Source: DASZQY01 sp963843565 (lineage in GTDB: Bacteria > Pseudomonadota > Alphaproteobacteria > Rhizobiales > Kaistiaceae). Taken from it: a stretch of DNA of 64,000 bases. The DNA lies in contig CAWJKY010000004.1 of NCBI GenBank assembly GCA_963843565.1, forward strand, positions 310,001 to 374,000, given 5' to 3'. Below are positions 10,136 through 19,610 of this stretch, piece by piece. The position numbers were made by a program, and so were the translations under genes. The notes under the pieces were generated by a model. That model had not been told where the DNA came from, did not search any database, and saw only the letters and a program-made list of their open reading frames with translations. Within the stretch, counting starts at the first letter, position 1. The number at the start of each line of letters is the position of its first letter.

Positions 10136-10271
10136 TGTGTCGGTTTCCTCCCAATGTTTCGATGCTTGCGGTCGGCGGACGTGCCAATCTTGGTGCGGCT
10201 AACAATGGTCCGTCGGGTGGTCTTCACCTCTCCCTGCTTTGAGGTGGCTGATCGCACGCACAAGCTTCCCC

Positions 10272-10285
10272 TGAAAGCGCTTTCA
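10272..10285. promoter_or_regulatory. LacI-family operator palindrome in the divergent promoter region
   Basis: TGAAAGCGCTTTCA is a perfect 14-bp palindrome with a central CG, the typical form of LacI/GalR-family operators. It lies in the 352-bp gap (10136-10487) between the divergently transcribed binding-protein gene and dehydratase gene, 137 bp upstream of the former's ATG. No other clear feature is seen in the gap. The cognate regulator is not in the window unless it is the LacI gene at 63.6 kb, whose own upstream palindrome is different. Confidence 0.65.
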
Positions 10286-10487
10286 TCTGCAAGCGGAAAT
10301 TCCACGTGCACGCACATTTCAGCGATTCCGCCGGCTTGTCCGACATATCGTCGGGGAACACCCAAGGTGTGCCTGATGGGGTCCGGCAACGTGGGAATCC
10401 GTTGCTTCGTGCGCTAGAAGACATGCCCCAGCCCTCGCTTCACACCCAGATGTCGCGCATCCCCCCACCCATCCGGAACACGAAAAC

Positions 10488-11846
10488 ATGAGCGCAGACA
10501 CCGCGGACAAGACCGTTCTCGACACCGTCAACACACATTCTCGGCCCTCGGAGCTGCGCATCACGGACGTTCGCTGCGCGGATATCGCCGGCGCGCCGTT
10601 CACCTCGTCCCTCGTCAAGATCACTACCAACCAGGGGCTCGTCGGCCTCGGCGAGGTTCGCGATGGCGCCAGCAAGACCTTCGCCCTGATGCTGAAGAGC
10701 CGCCTCATCGGCGAGAACCCGTGCGACGTCGACCGGCTGTTCCGCCGCATCAAGCAGTTCGGGGGACACGGCCGCCAGGGCGGCGGCGTCTCGGCAATCG
10801 AGATCGCGCTGTGGGATCTCGCCGGCAAGGCCTACGGCGTGCCCATCTACCAGATGCTCGGCGGCAAGTTTCGCGACCGCGTGCGCATCTACTGCGACAC
10901 CGACGCAAGCAAGCCAAGCGGCACGGAGACCGGCAAGCGGCTCAAGGCGCGCATGGCGCTCGGCTACACCTTCCTGAAGATGGATCTTGGCCTCGGCCAG
11001 ATCATGCACGTCCCCGGCGCGGTCAACGCGCCCACCGGGCTTCTCGAGAGCTACCGCGAGAACCCGCACCGCATGCCGGCAAAGTCACTCGACGAGCGCC
11101 GCCACCGCAACGCCGTCTACGACGTCCACAACGTCCGCCATCCGTTCAGCGGCCTGCATTTCACCGACATGGGGCTCGACCTTCTCGAGCAATACCTCGC
11201 CGAGGTGCGCGCCGAGATCGGCCCCGAGATTCCACTGGCCATCGACCATTTCGGCCACATCTCGCTCAACGACGGCATCCGCCTGGCGCGCCGGGTCGAG
11301 AAGTACAATCCGGCCTGGCTCGAGGACGTCATCCCCTGGCAATACACGGCGCAATACGAGCAACTGGCCAAGGCCACGGCGGTGCCGATCTGCACCGGCG
11401 AGGACATCTACCTGAAGGAAGATTTCATGCCGCTCCTCAAAAGCGGCATCGCGGTGGTCCATCCGGACGTGCTGACCAGCGGCGGCATTTTGGAGACCAA
11501 GAAGATCGGCGACGCCGCCCAGGAGCATGGCGTCGCCATGGCGATCCACATGGCGGAGAGCCCGATCGCCGCGATGGCCGCCGCTCACGTCGCCGTCGCC
11601 ACGGAGAACTTCCTGGCGCTGGAGCAGCACGCGGTCGACGTGCCCTGGTGGGACGACATCGTCACCGGGCTGCCCAAGCCGATCGTCAAGGACGGCTTCA
11701 TCGAAGTCACCGACAGGCCGGGACTGGGGATCGACGATATCGACGACGCGGTGATCGCCGGGCACCTTCAGGACGGCGCCACCGGCATCTGGGAGCCCAC
11801 CGACCGGTGGGACAACGAGGAGAGCTGGGACCGGACCTGGAGCTGA
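10488..11846 (+). CDS. Enolase-superfamily sugar-acid dehydratase (mandelate racemase/MLE family)
   Basis: A 452-aa protein with an N-terminal capping domain and a C-terminal barrel. Metal ligands are seen at D253 (AIDHFGH), E279 (WLEDV) and E305 (CTGEDIYL), each 26 residues apart as in the superfamily. H354 in IHMAESP is a candidate catalytic base. GGGVSAIEIALWDLAGKA is the usual capping/barrel junction. Likely reaction: dehydration of an aldonic or hexaric acid to a 2-keto-3-deoxy acid. The exact substrate is not readable. It is divergent from the transporter operon and convergent with the RraA-like gene. Confidence 0.87.
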   Translation: MSADTADKTVLDTVNTHSRPSELRITDVRCADIAGAPFTSSLVKITTNQGLVGLGEVRDGASKTFALMLKSRLIGENPCDVDRLFRRIKQFGGHGRQGGGVSAIEIALWDLAGKAYGVPIYQMLGGKFRDRVRIYCDTDASKPSGTETGKRLKARMALGYTFLKMDLGLGQIMHVPGAVNAPTGLLESYRENPHRMPAKSLDERRHRNAVYDVHNVRHPFSGLHFTDMGLDLLEQYLAEVRAEIGPEIPLAIDHFGHISLNDGIRLARRVEKYNPAWLEDVIPWQYTAQYEQLAKATAVPICTGEDIYLKEDFMPLLKSGIAVVHPDVLTSGGILETKKIGDAAQEHGVAMAIHMAESPIAAMAAAHVAVATENFLALEQHAVDVPWWDDIVTGLPKPIVKDGFIEVTDRPGLGIDDIDDAVIAGHLQDGATGIWEPTDRWDNEESWDRTWS

Positions 11847-11858
11847 CGCCGGCCTGCG

Positions 11859-11874
11859 GCGGCCGAACGGCCGC
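11859..11874. terminator. Small hairpin between convergent genes
   Basis: GCGGCC / GGCCGC with a GAAC loop lies in the 40-bp gap between the convergent dehydratase and RraA-like genes. The stem is short and no T-run follows, so the call rests on position. Confidence 0.35.
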
Positions 11875-11886
11875 GCTCGCCCCGCC

Positions 11887-12630
11887 TCAGGTCGCCTTGC
11901 CTTTCTTCTTCTTCCACGCCTCGTACTCCGGCTCGGCGTCCGGATGGAGCGGATAGTAGCGGCGGAGATCCCCGCCCTCGAACAGCCGCTCGCGCGAGAA
12001 CTCCTCCCAGTCGTGATGGGCGGACGCTTCCGCGATGACCTTCTCGGCCATCGCCACCGGCACCACGACCACCCCGTCGTCGTCGGCGACGATGATGTCG
12101 CCGGGCATCACGAACACGCCGCCACAGGCGACCGGCACGTTGACCGCGTAGGGAATGATGTCGGTCTGGGCATGGTAATTCGGCGTCACGCCGTTCAGCC
12201 ACAGGCCGAGATCGAGGCGTTGCACCTTGGGATAGTCGCGGATGCACCCGTCGATCACGACGCCGGCGCCGCCCTTCCCCTTGAAATAGGTGAGCATCAT
12301 GTCGCCGAAGATGCCGCTCTTCATGTCGCCGCGGGCATCGACCACGACCACGTCGCCGGGTTGCGTGTGGTACAGCACGTGACGGTGAAGCTGCGATTCC
12401 GGATCGGCATACTCCGCCTCGCCGAACAGATCCTCGCGTTTCGGCATGCACTGCAGCGTCAGCGCCGGGCCGGCGATTGCCTTGCCCGGACTGCGCGCAA
12501 TCGGCCCGACCATGTAGGGGCTGCGGATTCCCATATGGGCGATGGTGCTCGCCGTGGTGGCGGCCCCGATATGCTGCAGAGCCTCCACCCATTCCCTCGG
12601 CGGACGCGTGATGTCGGGCGTCGTGGTCAT
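11887..12630 (-). CDS. RraA-family protein (HMG-aldolase / oxaloacetate decarboxylase-like)
   Basis: A 247-aa protein with the RraA-fold signatures GDVVVVDARGD, GAGVVIDGCIRDY and GDIIVADDDGVVVVP. These form the phosphate/metal site shared by RNase E regulator RraA and by class II HMG/CHA aldolases. Two ATGs lie close together. The one at 12630 is chosen because AAGGAG sits 8 nt upstream, whereas it is only 2 nt from the ATG at 12636. In sugar-acid gene clusters such proteins are more likely aldolases or decarboxylases than RNase E regulators. The lysine-rich tail (WKKKKGK) is unremarkable. Convergent with the upstream dehydratase and just downstream of another. Confidence 0.8.
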   Translation of the reverse strand: MTTTPDITRPPREWVEALQHIGAATTASTIAHMGIRSPYMVGPIARSPGKAIAGPALTLQCMPKREDLFGEAEYADPESQLHRHVLYHTQPGDVVVVDARGDMKSGIFGDMMLTYFKGKGGAGVVIDGCIRDYPKVQRLDLGLWLNGVTPNYHAQTDIIPYAVNVPVACGGVFVMPGDIIVADDDGVVVVPVAMAEKVIAEASAHHDWEEFSRERLFEGGDLRRYYPLHPDAEPEYEAWKKKKGKAT

Positions 12631-12664
12631 CGGCATGTCTCCTTGGCGCCCGGTTGCGGGGCGC

Positions 12665-13822
12665 TTAAGCGAACCAGGTGGTGTCCGGGAACTGGTGAGC
12701 CTTCGCGACCGCTTCATTGAGTTCCAGCCCGATACCGGGCTGGTCGGAGAGCGCGATGTGGCCGTCCTTGATGATCTCGCCGCCGTCGGTGATCGTCGCC
12801 CAGTAGTCGCGGTGCAGCCAGTGGAACTCGAGCACCAGGAAGTTCGGCACCGTCGCGCAGACGTGCGCCGAGGCCATCGTGCCGATCGGCGAGGACACGT
12901 TGTGCGGCGCGAACGGCACGTAATAGATCTCCGCCATGTTGGCGATCTTGCGGCACTCCGACAGCCCGCCGCACTTGGGGATGTCGGGCATGATGATGTC
13001 GACCGCCTGGCTTTCCAGAAGGTCGCGATAGCCTTGGCGCAGGTAGAGATTTTCGCCGGCGCAGATCGGCGTGGTGGTCGAACGCTTCACCTCGCGCATC
13101 GCCGCCACGTTTTCCGGCGGCACCGGCTCCTCCATCCACATCAGATGGAATTGCTCAAGGTCCTTGGCGAGCCGGATGGCGCTGGTGACATCGAGACGCG
13201 TGTGCAGGTCGCAGGCAACGTCGACGCTCTCGCCGGCCGCCGTCTTCACCATCTCGGCCAGGCGCACCATGCGCTCGTGCTCCCACTCGCCGGCGGTGTG
13301 GTTGAACGGATCCTTGACGAAGTTGGCGACCTCGCTCTGGTACTTGCCGTAGGCGCCGATATCGAGATCGATCTTGAGGGCCGTGAAGCCCCGTTCGAGG
13401 ACGTCGTCGACGACCTTCTTGCATTCGTCGAAGTTCATCCCCGGGGTGACTTCGCAATCCGCATACACACGGATCTTGTCGCGGAACTTGCCGCCGAGCA
13501 GTTCGTAGACCGGCGTCTTCAGCGCCTTGCCCTTGAGGTCCCAGAGGGCGATCTCAAGTCCCGTCAGCGCCGTGATCAGCGCCCCGGCGAAGCCGCCCTC
13601 GAACACGCGGCTGCGACGCAATTCCTCGAACAGCGCGTCGATGGCGAACGGGTCGCGGCCGATGAGCTTCGGCCCGAACTCGTGCTGGATGATGGCGATT
13701 GCGGCGTGACCGCCGTGGACGCATTCACCCAGGCCAGTGATCCCGGCGTCGGTCTCGATCCTCACCCAAAGGTGCATGCAGTGGCCGGTGCTGGCGGCCG
13801 TCTTCACCGAGGTGATCTTCAT
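12665..13822 (-). CDS. Enolase-superfamily sugar-acid dehydratase, second copy
   Basis: A 385-aa mandelate racemase/muconate-lactonizing-type protein. Metal ligands are D205 (DLHTRLD), E231 (MEEPVPPEN) and E257 (CAGENLYL), again 26 residues apart, and H307 (FAPHNVSSPIG) is the probable acid/base residue. It begins MKITSVKT without extra residues. It is not a close copy of the 452-aa enzyme at 10.5 kb: the active-site surroundings differ (PHN versus HMAESP), so the two probably act on different acids. It lies on the same strand as the RraA-like gene (34-bp gap). Confidence 0.87.
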   Translation of the reverse strand: MKITSVKTAASTGHCMHLWVRIETDAGITGLGECVHGGHAAIAIIQHEFGPKLIGRDPFAIDALFEELRRSRVFEGGFAGALITALTGLEIALWDLKGKALKTPVYELLGGKFRDKIRVYADCEVTPGMNFDECKKVVDDVLERGFTALKIDLDIGAYGKYQSEVANFVKDPFNHTAGEWEHERMVRLAEMVKTAAGESVDVACDLHTRLDVTSAIRLAKDLEQFHLMWMEEPVPPENVAAMREVKRSTTTPICAGENLYLRQGYRDLLESQAVDIIMPDIPKCGGLSECRKIANMAEIYYVPFAPHNVSSPIGTMASAHVCATVPNFLVLEFHWLHRDYWATITDGGEIIKDGHIALSDQPGIGLELNEAVAKAHQFPDTTWFA

Positions 13823-13984
13823 CCCGCGACGCGCCCGCCCGCGGCCGGTCGGCAGGTGTCATGCCGCCGATGCAAATCGAAATCCCCCATCATCACGCTC
13901 CTCCCGGCGTTGCGCGATCTTGGCGCCGCGCTCGCCTCAATAGCCCGCACGCCGGAGCCCGGCAAGGCGCGCGATGAACGCGCC

Positions 13985-14980
13985 TCAGCGTTCGACCGCC
14001 GCCGGATAGAGCTCGGCGGCCGCCTGGAGCAGCGCCGCGATATAGCCGTAGCAGAACGCGAAGGCGACGTTGTCGGGGCTCGGGCCGCTGAGATGCGGCA
14101 CGTGGTCGGGCATCACCATGTAGGGGTAGCCGAGTTCGGCGTAGAGGCGGATCGACGCCCACATGTCCATGTCGCCCTCGTCGGGAAACACCTCGCTGAA
14201 CGACAGCTTGCGGCCGCGAATGTTGCGGAAGTGGACGTTGAAGAGCTTCTTGCGCTCGCCGAACCAGCGGATCACGTCTGCGATCTCACGCGCCGGATCG
14301 TCGAGCATCTCCGCCACCGTGCCCTGACAGAAGTTCAGCCCGTGGTACGGGCTCTCGTGCATGGTGACGAACTTCTTCAGCCCCTCGACGGTTCCCAGCA
14401 CCCGGGTGACGCCGCGATACCCCGGCGGCGTGTAGGGGTCGTGCGGATGGCAGGCGAGGCGGATGCGGTTTTCTTCGGCGACCGGAATCACGCGTTCGAG
14501 GAAATAGTCGATGCGCTCCCAGTTCTCGTCCTCCGGCAGCACGCCAGCGATTGTCGGCGGCGCGTTCCGGTCGACCTTCTCCCAGCGAAACGAGGCATTG
14601 CGCAAGCCGCCCCGGCCCGCCTCGTCCTTGGTGCGCGGAATGCCGATGATGTTGAGATTGTACTTGGCCGACGGGATTTCGGCCTCGCGGAGGTGCTCGA
14701 TCAGGCGGCAGATGGACTCGATCTGGCGGTCGCGGTCCGGCCCGGCCGTCAGGATATCCGGGCTCTGCTGCTGCTCGATCGGCCGCGACGACAACGGCAG
14801 CTGCACCATGTCGAGGACAAGCCCGAACGAAGCGAGCCGGTCGCGGTGGCGCTTCAGATCGTCGATCGTCCAGTCGTGCGGGCTGCCCGGTGGGTCGAAA
14901 CAGACGTGGCGAACCCCAAGCTGGGCAAGCTGGCGGCATTCGTCGTCGCTGCGCGGTGGGTATTGCGTTCCGAGGTACAC
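13985..14980 (-). CDS. Mannonate dehydratase-like protein (UxuA family)
   Basis: A 331-aa xylose-isomerase-like TIM barrel. Landmarks are LACHPHDPYTPPGYRG, LNFCQGTVAEM, FNVHFRNIRG and MVMPDHVPH, which supply the Cys/His/Asp metal site of UxuA-type D-mannonate dehydratases. These convert D-mannonate to 2-keto-3-deoxygluconate in hexuronate breakdown. The start is a GTG at 14980 with GGGGAGG 8 nt upstream. The protein is shorter than enterobacterial UxuA (~394 aa). The 162 bp before the next - strand gene hold nothing clear. Confidence 0.82.
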   Translation of the reverse strand: MYLGTQYPPRSDDECRQLAQLGVRHVCFDPPGSPHDWTIDDLKRHRDRLASFGLVLDMVQLPLSSRPIEQQQSPDILTAGPDRDRQIESICRLIEHLREAEIPSAKYNLNIIGIPRTKDEAGRGGLRNASFRWEKVDRNAPPTIAGVLPEDENWERIDYFLERVIPVAEENRIRLACHPHDPYTPPGYRGVTRVLGTVEGLKKFVTMHESPYHGLNFCQGTVAEMLDDPAREIADVIRWFGERKKLFNVHFRNIRGRKLSFSEVFPDEGDMDMWASIRLYAELGYPYMVMPDHVPHLSGPSPDNVAFAFCYGYIAALLQAAAELYPAAVER

Positions 14981-15147
14981 GCTTCACGCCTCCCCTGCAT
15001 GACCGGGTCGCGCTCAAGAGTCGCCGCCGGCCTTGATCGTGATCATCGCATTCATATCAGGCGAGCGCGAACGTGGACGCTGTAACCGGCAAGATTGATC
15101 GGGACCCCGAATCGACGACAATCCCGCGCCAGACCGGAGACACCAAT

Positions 15148-15915
15148 ATGAGCATCCTCGACGACTTTCGCCTCGACGGACGAACCGCGCTGGTGACCGG
15201 CGCCAACCGCGGCATCGGTTTCGCCATGGCCCAGGCGCTCGCCGAAGCGGGCGCCGACATCGTCGGGGTGAGCGCCAATCTGGCAACAGAGGGCAGCGCG
15301 ATCGCGAAGGCCGTGACGGCGATCGGACGGAAGTTCGCGGCGTTTCAGTGCGATCTCTCCGATCGCGCCGCGCTCTACGACCTGATCGGCAAGGTCAAAT
15401 CCGGCCCGCCCGTCGACATCCTGGTCAACAACGCGGGGATGATCAGCCGGGCGCCGGCCGCGCAGCACGGCGACGACATCTGGGACAAGGTCATCGAAAC
15501 CAACCTCACCGCCCCCTTCATTCTGGCACGCGAGATCGGCGGCCAGATGCTGGAGCGCGGTCACGGCAAGATCATCTTCACGGCGTCCCTGCTGTCGTTT
15601 CAGGGCGGCATCAACGTGCCGTCCTACGCGGCAAGCAAGGGCGCGCTGGCGCAAGTCGTCCAGGCTCTGTCGAACGAATGGGCGGCGCGCGGCATCAACG
15701 TCAACGGCATCGCGCCGGGCTACATCGCGACCGACAACACGCAGGCCCTGCGCGACGACCCGGAGCGCTCGAAGGCGATCCTCGATCGAATCCCGGCGAG
15801 GCGCTGGGGGAAGGCATCGGACTTTGCCGGTCCGGTCGTGTTCCTGGCGTCGTCCGCCTCGGACTACATGAACGGTCACGTCATGGTCGTCGACGGCGGC
15901 TGGATGGGTCGATAG
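15148..15915 (+). CDS. Short-chain dehydrogenase, 2-deoxy-D-gluconate 3-dehydrogenase (KduD)-like
   Basis: A 255-aa classical SDR. TGANRGIG forms the NAD(P)-binding loop (about residues 18-25), NNAG is at about 93, and the catalytic S...YxxxK is in SYAASKGA (about 160). VNGIAPGYIATDNTQAL is the usual C-terminal substrate-loop region, and the QALRDDPERSKAILDRIPARRWG pattern (interrupted here) is typical of KduD/gluconate 5-dehydrogenase enzymes. The ATG at 15148 is preferred over an upstream in-frame Met because CCGGAGA precedes it. Its role would be oxidation of a keto-deoxy sugar acid, consistent with the divergent UxuA-like neighbour. Confidence 0.85.
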   Translation: MSILDDFRLDGRTALVTGANRGIGFAMAQALAEAGADIVGVSANLATEGSAIAKAVTAIGRKFAAFQCDLSDRAALYDLIGKVKSGPPVDILVNNAGMISRAPAAQHGDDIWDKVIETNLTAPFILAREIGGQMLERGHGKIIFTASLLSFQGGINVPSYAASKGALAQVVQALSNEWAARGINVNGIAPGYIATDNTQALRDDPERSKAILDRIPARRWGKASDFAGPVVFLASSASDYMNGHVMVVDGGWMGR

Positions 15916-16117
15916 CCGCCGGCCAAATGGGGGACGGCGTACGGCGGCTTCGTAAGGACCGCTCGCGACAATTTCGAACGGGACGCCGGGGCCAGCCCGC
16001 GCTATGGGATTGCCGACGTTGACTGTGGCACCCGGCAGCGCATCCCTTAGGGACCGCGCATGAAGGGTCCGGGATGTCGCGGCCCACAACAAGCCATGAG
16101 AAGCGGGCGGTGCGCAC

Positions 16118-18430
16118 ATGAAATTCATCGACGGCAACTGGCTGATCCCGGAAAATCTCTCGCTGTTGCATCCGCTGCACGTGCACGACGTGCGGACCGA
16201 AGGGCGGGAGCTCGTTGCGCGCATCGCCGCGCGAGAGCTGCGCACGCGCAGCGATGAGGTCAATGCGCCGGCCTTCACGCTGCGGCTCTTCTCGCCGGCC
16301 GAAGGGGTGATCGGCGTCCGCATCGCGCATTTTCTGGGTGGCGTTGCCACGGGACCCGATTTCGAAATCGACGGCGACGCGCGGGTTGGTGATATCGAAC
16401 AGACGGAGGCGACCGTCGCACTGCGCAGCGGCGCCCTCTCCGCCGTATTGCCGCGCCACGGGCGCTACAGCCTCGCCTTCCTCAGGGACGGCGTTCCGAT
16501 TACCGGCAGCCGCGGCAAGGACGCCGGCTACGCGTTTGAACGCGATACGCGGAAGCCCCACGTCTTCGAACGCCTCGACCTCTCGGTCGGAGAAAACGTG
16601 TATGGGCTCGGCGAGCGCTTCACCGCGTTCGTGAAGAACGGCCAGACGGTCGACATCTGGAACCGCGATGGCGGCACCAGCACCGAGCAGGCCTACAAGA
16701 ACGTGCCGTTCTTCCTGACCAGCAACGGCTGGGGCGTTTTCGTCAATCATCCCGGTCGTGTCGAATTCGAAATTGCCTCGGAGCGGGTCTCCAAGGCGCA
16801 GTTCAGCGTCGGCGGCGAGCAGCTCGAGTATTTCGTGATCGACGGTCCGACGCCCAAGCAGGTGCTGGAACGCTACACCGGCCTGACCGGCCGGCCGGCG
16901 CTGCCGCCGGCGTGGTCGTTCGGCCTGTGGCTCTCGACCTCGTTCACGACGCAATACGATCAGGCGACCGTCGCCGGTTTCGTCGACGGCATGCGCGAGC
17001 GCGACATCCCGCTCCATGTCTTCCACTACGACTGCTTCTGGATGCGCGGTCTTCATTGGTGCGACTTCGAGTGGGACCCGGAGACGTTTCCCGACCCCGC
17101 CGCGGACATTGCCCGCCTCAGGGCGCAAGGGTTGCGGGTCTGCGTGTGGATCAATCCCTACATCAGCCAGTTCTCGTCTCTGTTCGCCGAAGGGCGCGAC
17201 AAAGGCTATCTGCTCAGGCGCGCCGACGGCAGCGTCTGGCAATCCGACGATTGGCAGCCCGGCCTCAGCATCGTCGACTTCACCAACCCCGACGCCGGAG
17301 CGTGGTTCACCAGCCATCTCAAGCGGCTGCTCGACATGGGGGTCGGCTGCTTCAAGACCGACTTCGGCGAGCGCATCCCCACCGACGTGGTGTGGCACGA
17401 CGGCTCCGATCCGAAGCGCATGCACAATTTCTACGCCTTCCTCTACAACAAGACGGTCTTCGACCTGCTGCAGCGCGAACACGGCGACGACGCGATCGTG
17501 TTCGCGCGCTCGGCGACGGCCGGCGGCCAGCGATTCCCCGTCCACTGGGGTGGTGACAGCGATTCCAACTACCCGTCCATGGCCGAAAGCCTGCGCGGCG
17601 GTCTTTCGCTGGGATTGAGCGGCTTCGGCTTCTGGAGCCACGATATCGGTGGCTTCGAAGGCACCGCCTCCCCGGACGTCTACAAGCGCTGGTGCGCGTT
17701 TGGCCTGCTTTCGAGCCACAGCCGCCTGCACGGCAGCGAGAGCTACCGTGTGCCATGGGCCTTCGACGAGGAATCGGTCGCGGTCCTGCGGCACTTCACG
17801 AAGCTCAAGTGCCGGCTGATGCCCTACCTCTATGCCAAGGCGGTCGAGGCGCACGAAACCGGCGTGCCGATGATGCGCGCCATGGTGCTCGAGTTCCCCG
17901 ACGATCCGGGCGCAACGACGCTCGACCGCCAGTACATGCTCGGCGACGCGCTGCTGGTGGCGCCGGTCTTCTCGGCGGCCGGCGATGTCGACGTCTGTCT
18001 CCCGCCGGGGACCTGGACGCATCTGCTGAGCGGCATCACCCGCTCCGGCGGGTGGCACCGGGAGACCCACGATTTCATGAGCCTGCCGCTCTACGTGCGG
18101 GGGAATACGCTGCTGGCCGTTGGCGGGCGCGATGACCGCCCCGACTACGACTACGCCGACGGCGTCACGCTCGAACTTTACGCGCTCGCCGACGGCGCGA
18201 CCGCCTCATGCACGATCTTCGCCGGTGCTGATCACCGCGACGCCGTGACGATCACTGCGCGCCGCGTGGGCAGCACGATCGAAGCCACCTGCACGGCCGC
18301 GATCCGCTGGAAGCTGCTCCTCGTCGGAATTGCGAGTCTGGACGAGGCCAGCACCGTTTCTGAAGTCACCGATCGCGGCGTCGTCATTGACGGCGCGGCG
18401 CGGGTCTCGGTCACCGTCAGATCGGGTTGA
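16118..18430 (+). CDS. yicI: Alpha-xylosidase (GH31, YicI-like)
   Basis: A 770-aa GH31 glycoside hydrolase, close in length to E. coli YicI (772 aa). The catalytic nucleophile is D415 in KTDFGERIP and the acid/base is D480 in HWGGDSDSNYPSM, matching the YicI positions within two residues. YDCFWMRG, SNGWGVFVNHPG and GFWSHDIGGFEG are further GH31 blocks. No signal peptide is seen, so it acts in the cytoplasm on imported alpha-xylosides such as isoprimeverose. It lies 202 bp after the KduD-like gene on the same strand. This suggests the transporter upstream imports xyloglucan- or xylan-derived oligosaccharides, an inference from context. Confidence 0.92.
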   Translation: MKFIDGNWLIPENLSLLHPLHVHDVRTEGRELVARIAARELRTRSDEVNAPAFTLRLFSPAEGVIGVRIAHFLGGVATGPDFEIDGDARVGDIEQTEATVALRSGALSAVLPRHGRYSLAFLRDGVPITGSRGKDAGYAFERDTRKPHVFERLDLSVGENVYGLGERFTAFVKNGQTVDIWNRDGGTSTEQAYKNVPFFLTSNGWGVFVNHPGRVEFEIASERVSKAQFSVGGEQLEYFVIDGPTPKQVLERYTGLTGRPALPPAWSFGLWLSTSFTTQYDQATVAGFVDGMRERDIPLHVFHYDCFWMRGLHWCDFEWDPETFPDPAADIARLRAQGLRVCVWINPYISQFSSLFAEGRDKGYLLRRADGSVWQSDDWQPGLSIVDFTNPDAGAWFTSHLKRLLDMGVGCFKTDFGERIPTDVVWHDGSDPKRMHNFYAFLYNKTVFDLLQREHGDDAIVFARSATAGGQRFPVHWGGDSDSNYPSMAESLRGGLSLGLSGFGFWSHDIGGFEGTASPDVYKRWCAFGLLSSHSRLHGSESYRVPWAFDEESVAVLRHFTKLKCRLMPYLYAKAVEAHETGVPMMRAMVLEFPDDPGATTLDRQYMLGDALLVAPVFSAAGDVDVCLPPGTWTHLLSGITRSGGWHRETHDFMSLPLYVRGNTLLAVGGRDDRPDYDYADGVTLELYALADGATASCTIFAGADHRDAVTITARRVGSTIEATCTAAIRWKLLLVGIASLDEASTVSEVTDRGVVIDGAARVSVTVRSG

Positions 18431-19079
18431 CGCTTTGCGAAACGGGCCGGCGATCCCCGACCCGGCAATCCGGAGGATCCGGATCCCCTCCGCGACCGAT
18501 CGGGAACGCGACGGCGATCTTCTTGGTGAGTTCAGGGCAGTTTGGCAGTGGACGTAGTCGGCTGCGAACCGGTCTCCATTGGGCCAAATTCCCTGATGTC
18601 GGGGAATCTGCAGGGAATTTCTTTGGAGTTACAGCGAAACCGGCCCGCTGTCCCGACGTTGGCTATGACGGCTACGAAGATTTTCACGCTTTCCTGACCG
18701 AGTCCGAGATTCTCCGAGACTTCGGACAAACCTGGCGGCGCGAGAGGGCCAAGAGTAGCCCGCCTCTGCCGCCCGACGTCTGGCGAGTACCCGATGGCTG
18801 GAGACCTCGGCCGCGGCGCAACGATTGGCCACGAACGGGCGTGATTCCGGACATGTCATTGCCACCTGAGCTGATCGCAATACTCAAACCACCCGGCCGG
18901 CCGCGCTCGAGGCGCTGAAAACCCATCCAACTCGCCCTGGATAAATTCATCCGGGCCCTCCCTGCGCTTATTCTTCCCAATCGTGGACGTTCGATGCCGA
19001 GGGGAAGACCATGCTCCACGTTGCAAGACATCTTAGGCGAAACGGCTTTTCCATCTCTCGCGACCTCTCACCGACGCTG
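18431..19079. other. Non-coding or decayed stretch downstream of the xylosidase
   Basis: About 650 bp without a convincing gene. It contains copy 1 of the ~90-bp repeat (18550-18640). Open frames on both strands lack a ribosome-binding site and a recognisable domain. Confidence 0.5.
18550..18640 (+). repeat. ~90-bp dispersed repeat, copy 1
   Basis: It begins GGACGTAGTCGGCTGCGAAC and ends CAGCGAAAC. Inside is a 10-bp inverted repeat, AAATTCCCTG / CAGGGAATTT, with a variable loop. Copy 2 lies in the same orientation at 57244-57332, with roughly four of five bases identical by eye. The two copies bracket the eCIS, Rhs and helicase genes. It has no coding potential. The nature (inserted repeat, IS relic or site of recombination) is unknown. 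Confidence 0.75.
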
Positions 19080-19545
19080 GTGTCGATAGCCGCCCTGAGC
19101 CCCCTTGGGCAGGAAGCCCGCCGACATCCACCTGCACAAATCCGCAAGCTCGCCAACAGCCTCGAAGAGTGGGGTTCGTTCTGCCGACCGTCATCGATCC
19201 CGCCAAGCGGGTCGTGGCCGGTTGGGCGGTGGTGCTCGCCGCCCGGAAGCGGGGCCTTGAGGAAATCCCGGCTGTCACCGTCACCGACCTGCTAGAGTCG
19301 CGGCTGCGCGCTCTTCGCCTGGCGCTGAATCGCCTAGGCGAGGACGCGAAGAGGGACGCCCAGGCGCTGAGCCTTTCAAAGAGATCCTCGACCTCGACGC
19401 CGATTTCGAGCTCGGCATCACCGGCTTCGACGCCGGCGAGATCGACATGTCGATCGGCGTTGGCCACGAGCAAGTCGACGATGAGGCGGACGCCCTTCCA
19501 GACGAGGCCCTGACTGCGCTACTTCGAGAGCGGGCGACCTTTGGC
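19080..19545 (+). pseudogene. ParB-like N-terminal (nuclease) domain gene, frameshifted
   Basis: Three consecutive pieces in three frames together spell a ParB/Spo0J-type domain. Piece 1 (to ~19168) ends QIRKLANSLEEWG. Piece 2 (~19169-19370) has FVLPTVIDPAKRVVAGW and VVLAARKRGLEEIPAV. Piece 3 (from ~19378) has KEILDLDADFELGITGF then AGEIDMSIG. This arrangement is typical of ParB-domain proteins linked to DNA methyltransferases of prophages and islands. At least two frameshifts are needed and no methylase domain follows, so the gene is a remnant. It is evidence that mobile DNA once inserted here. Confidence 0.7.
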
Positions 19546-19610
19546 AACTCGACCGCCATCGCACCGCGCATTCAGGCCAAGGGCGACTCCGAGGGCATCA
19601 ACCCGCCGTA

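Noticed and set aside
12542..15085. 847-aa open frame across several - strand genes
   Set aside because: Antisense shadow of the dehydratase and UxuA-like genes; no motifs.
15881..18070. 729-aa frame antisense to the alpha-xylosidase
   Set aside because: Shadow of yicI. The sense protein has all GH31 catalytic residues.
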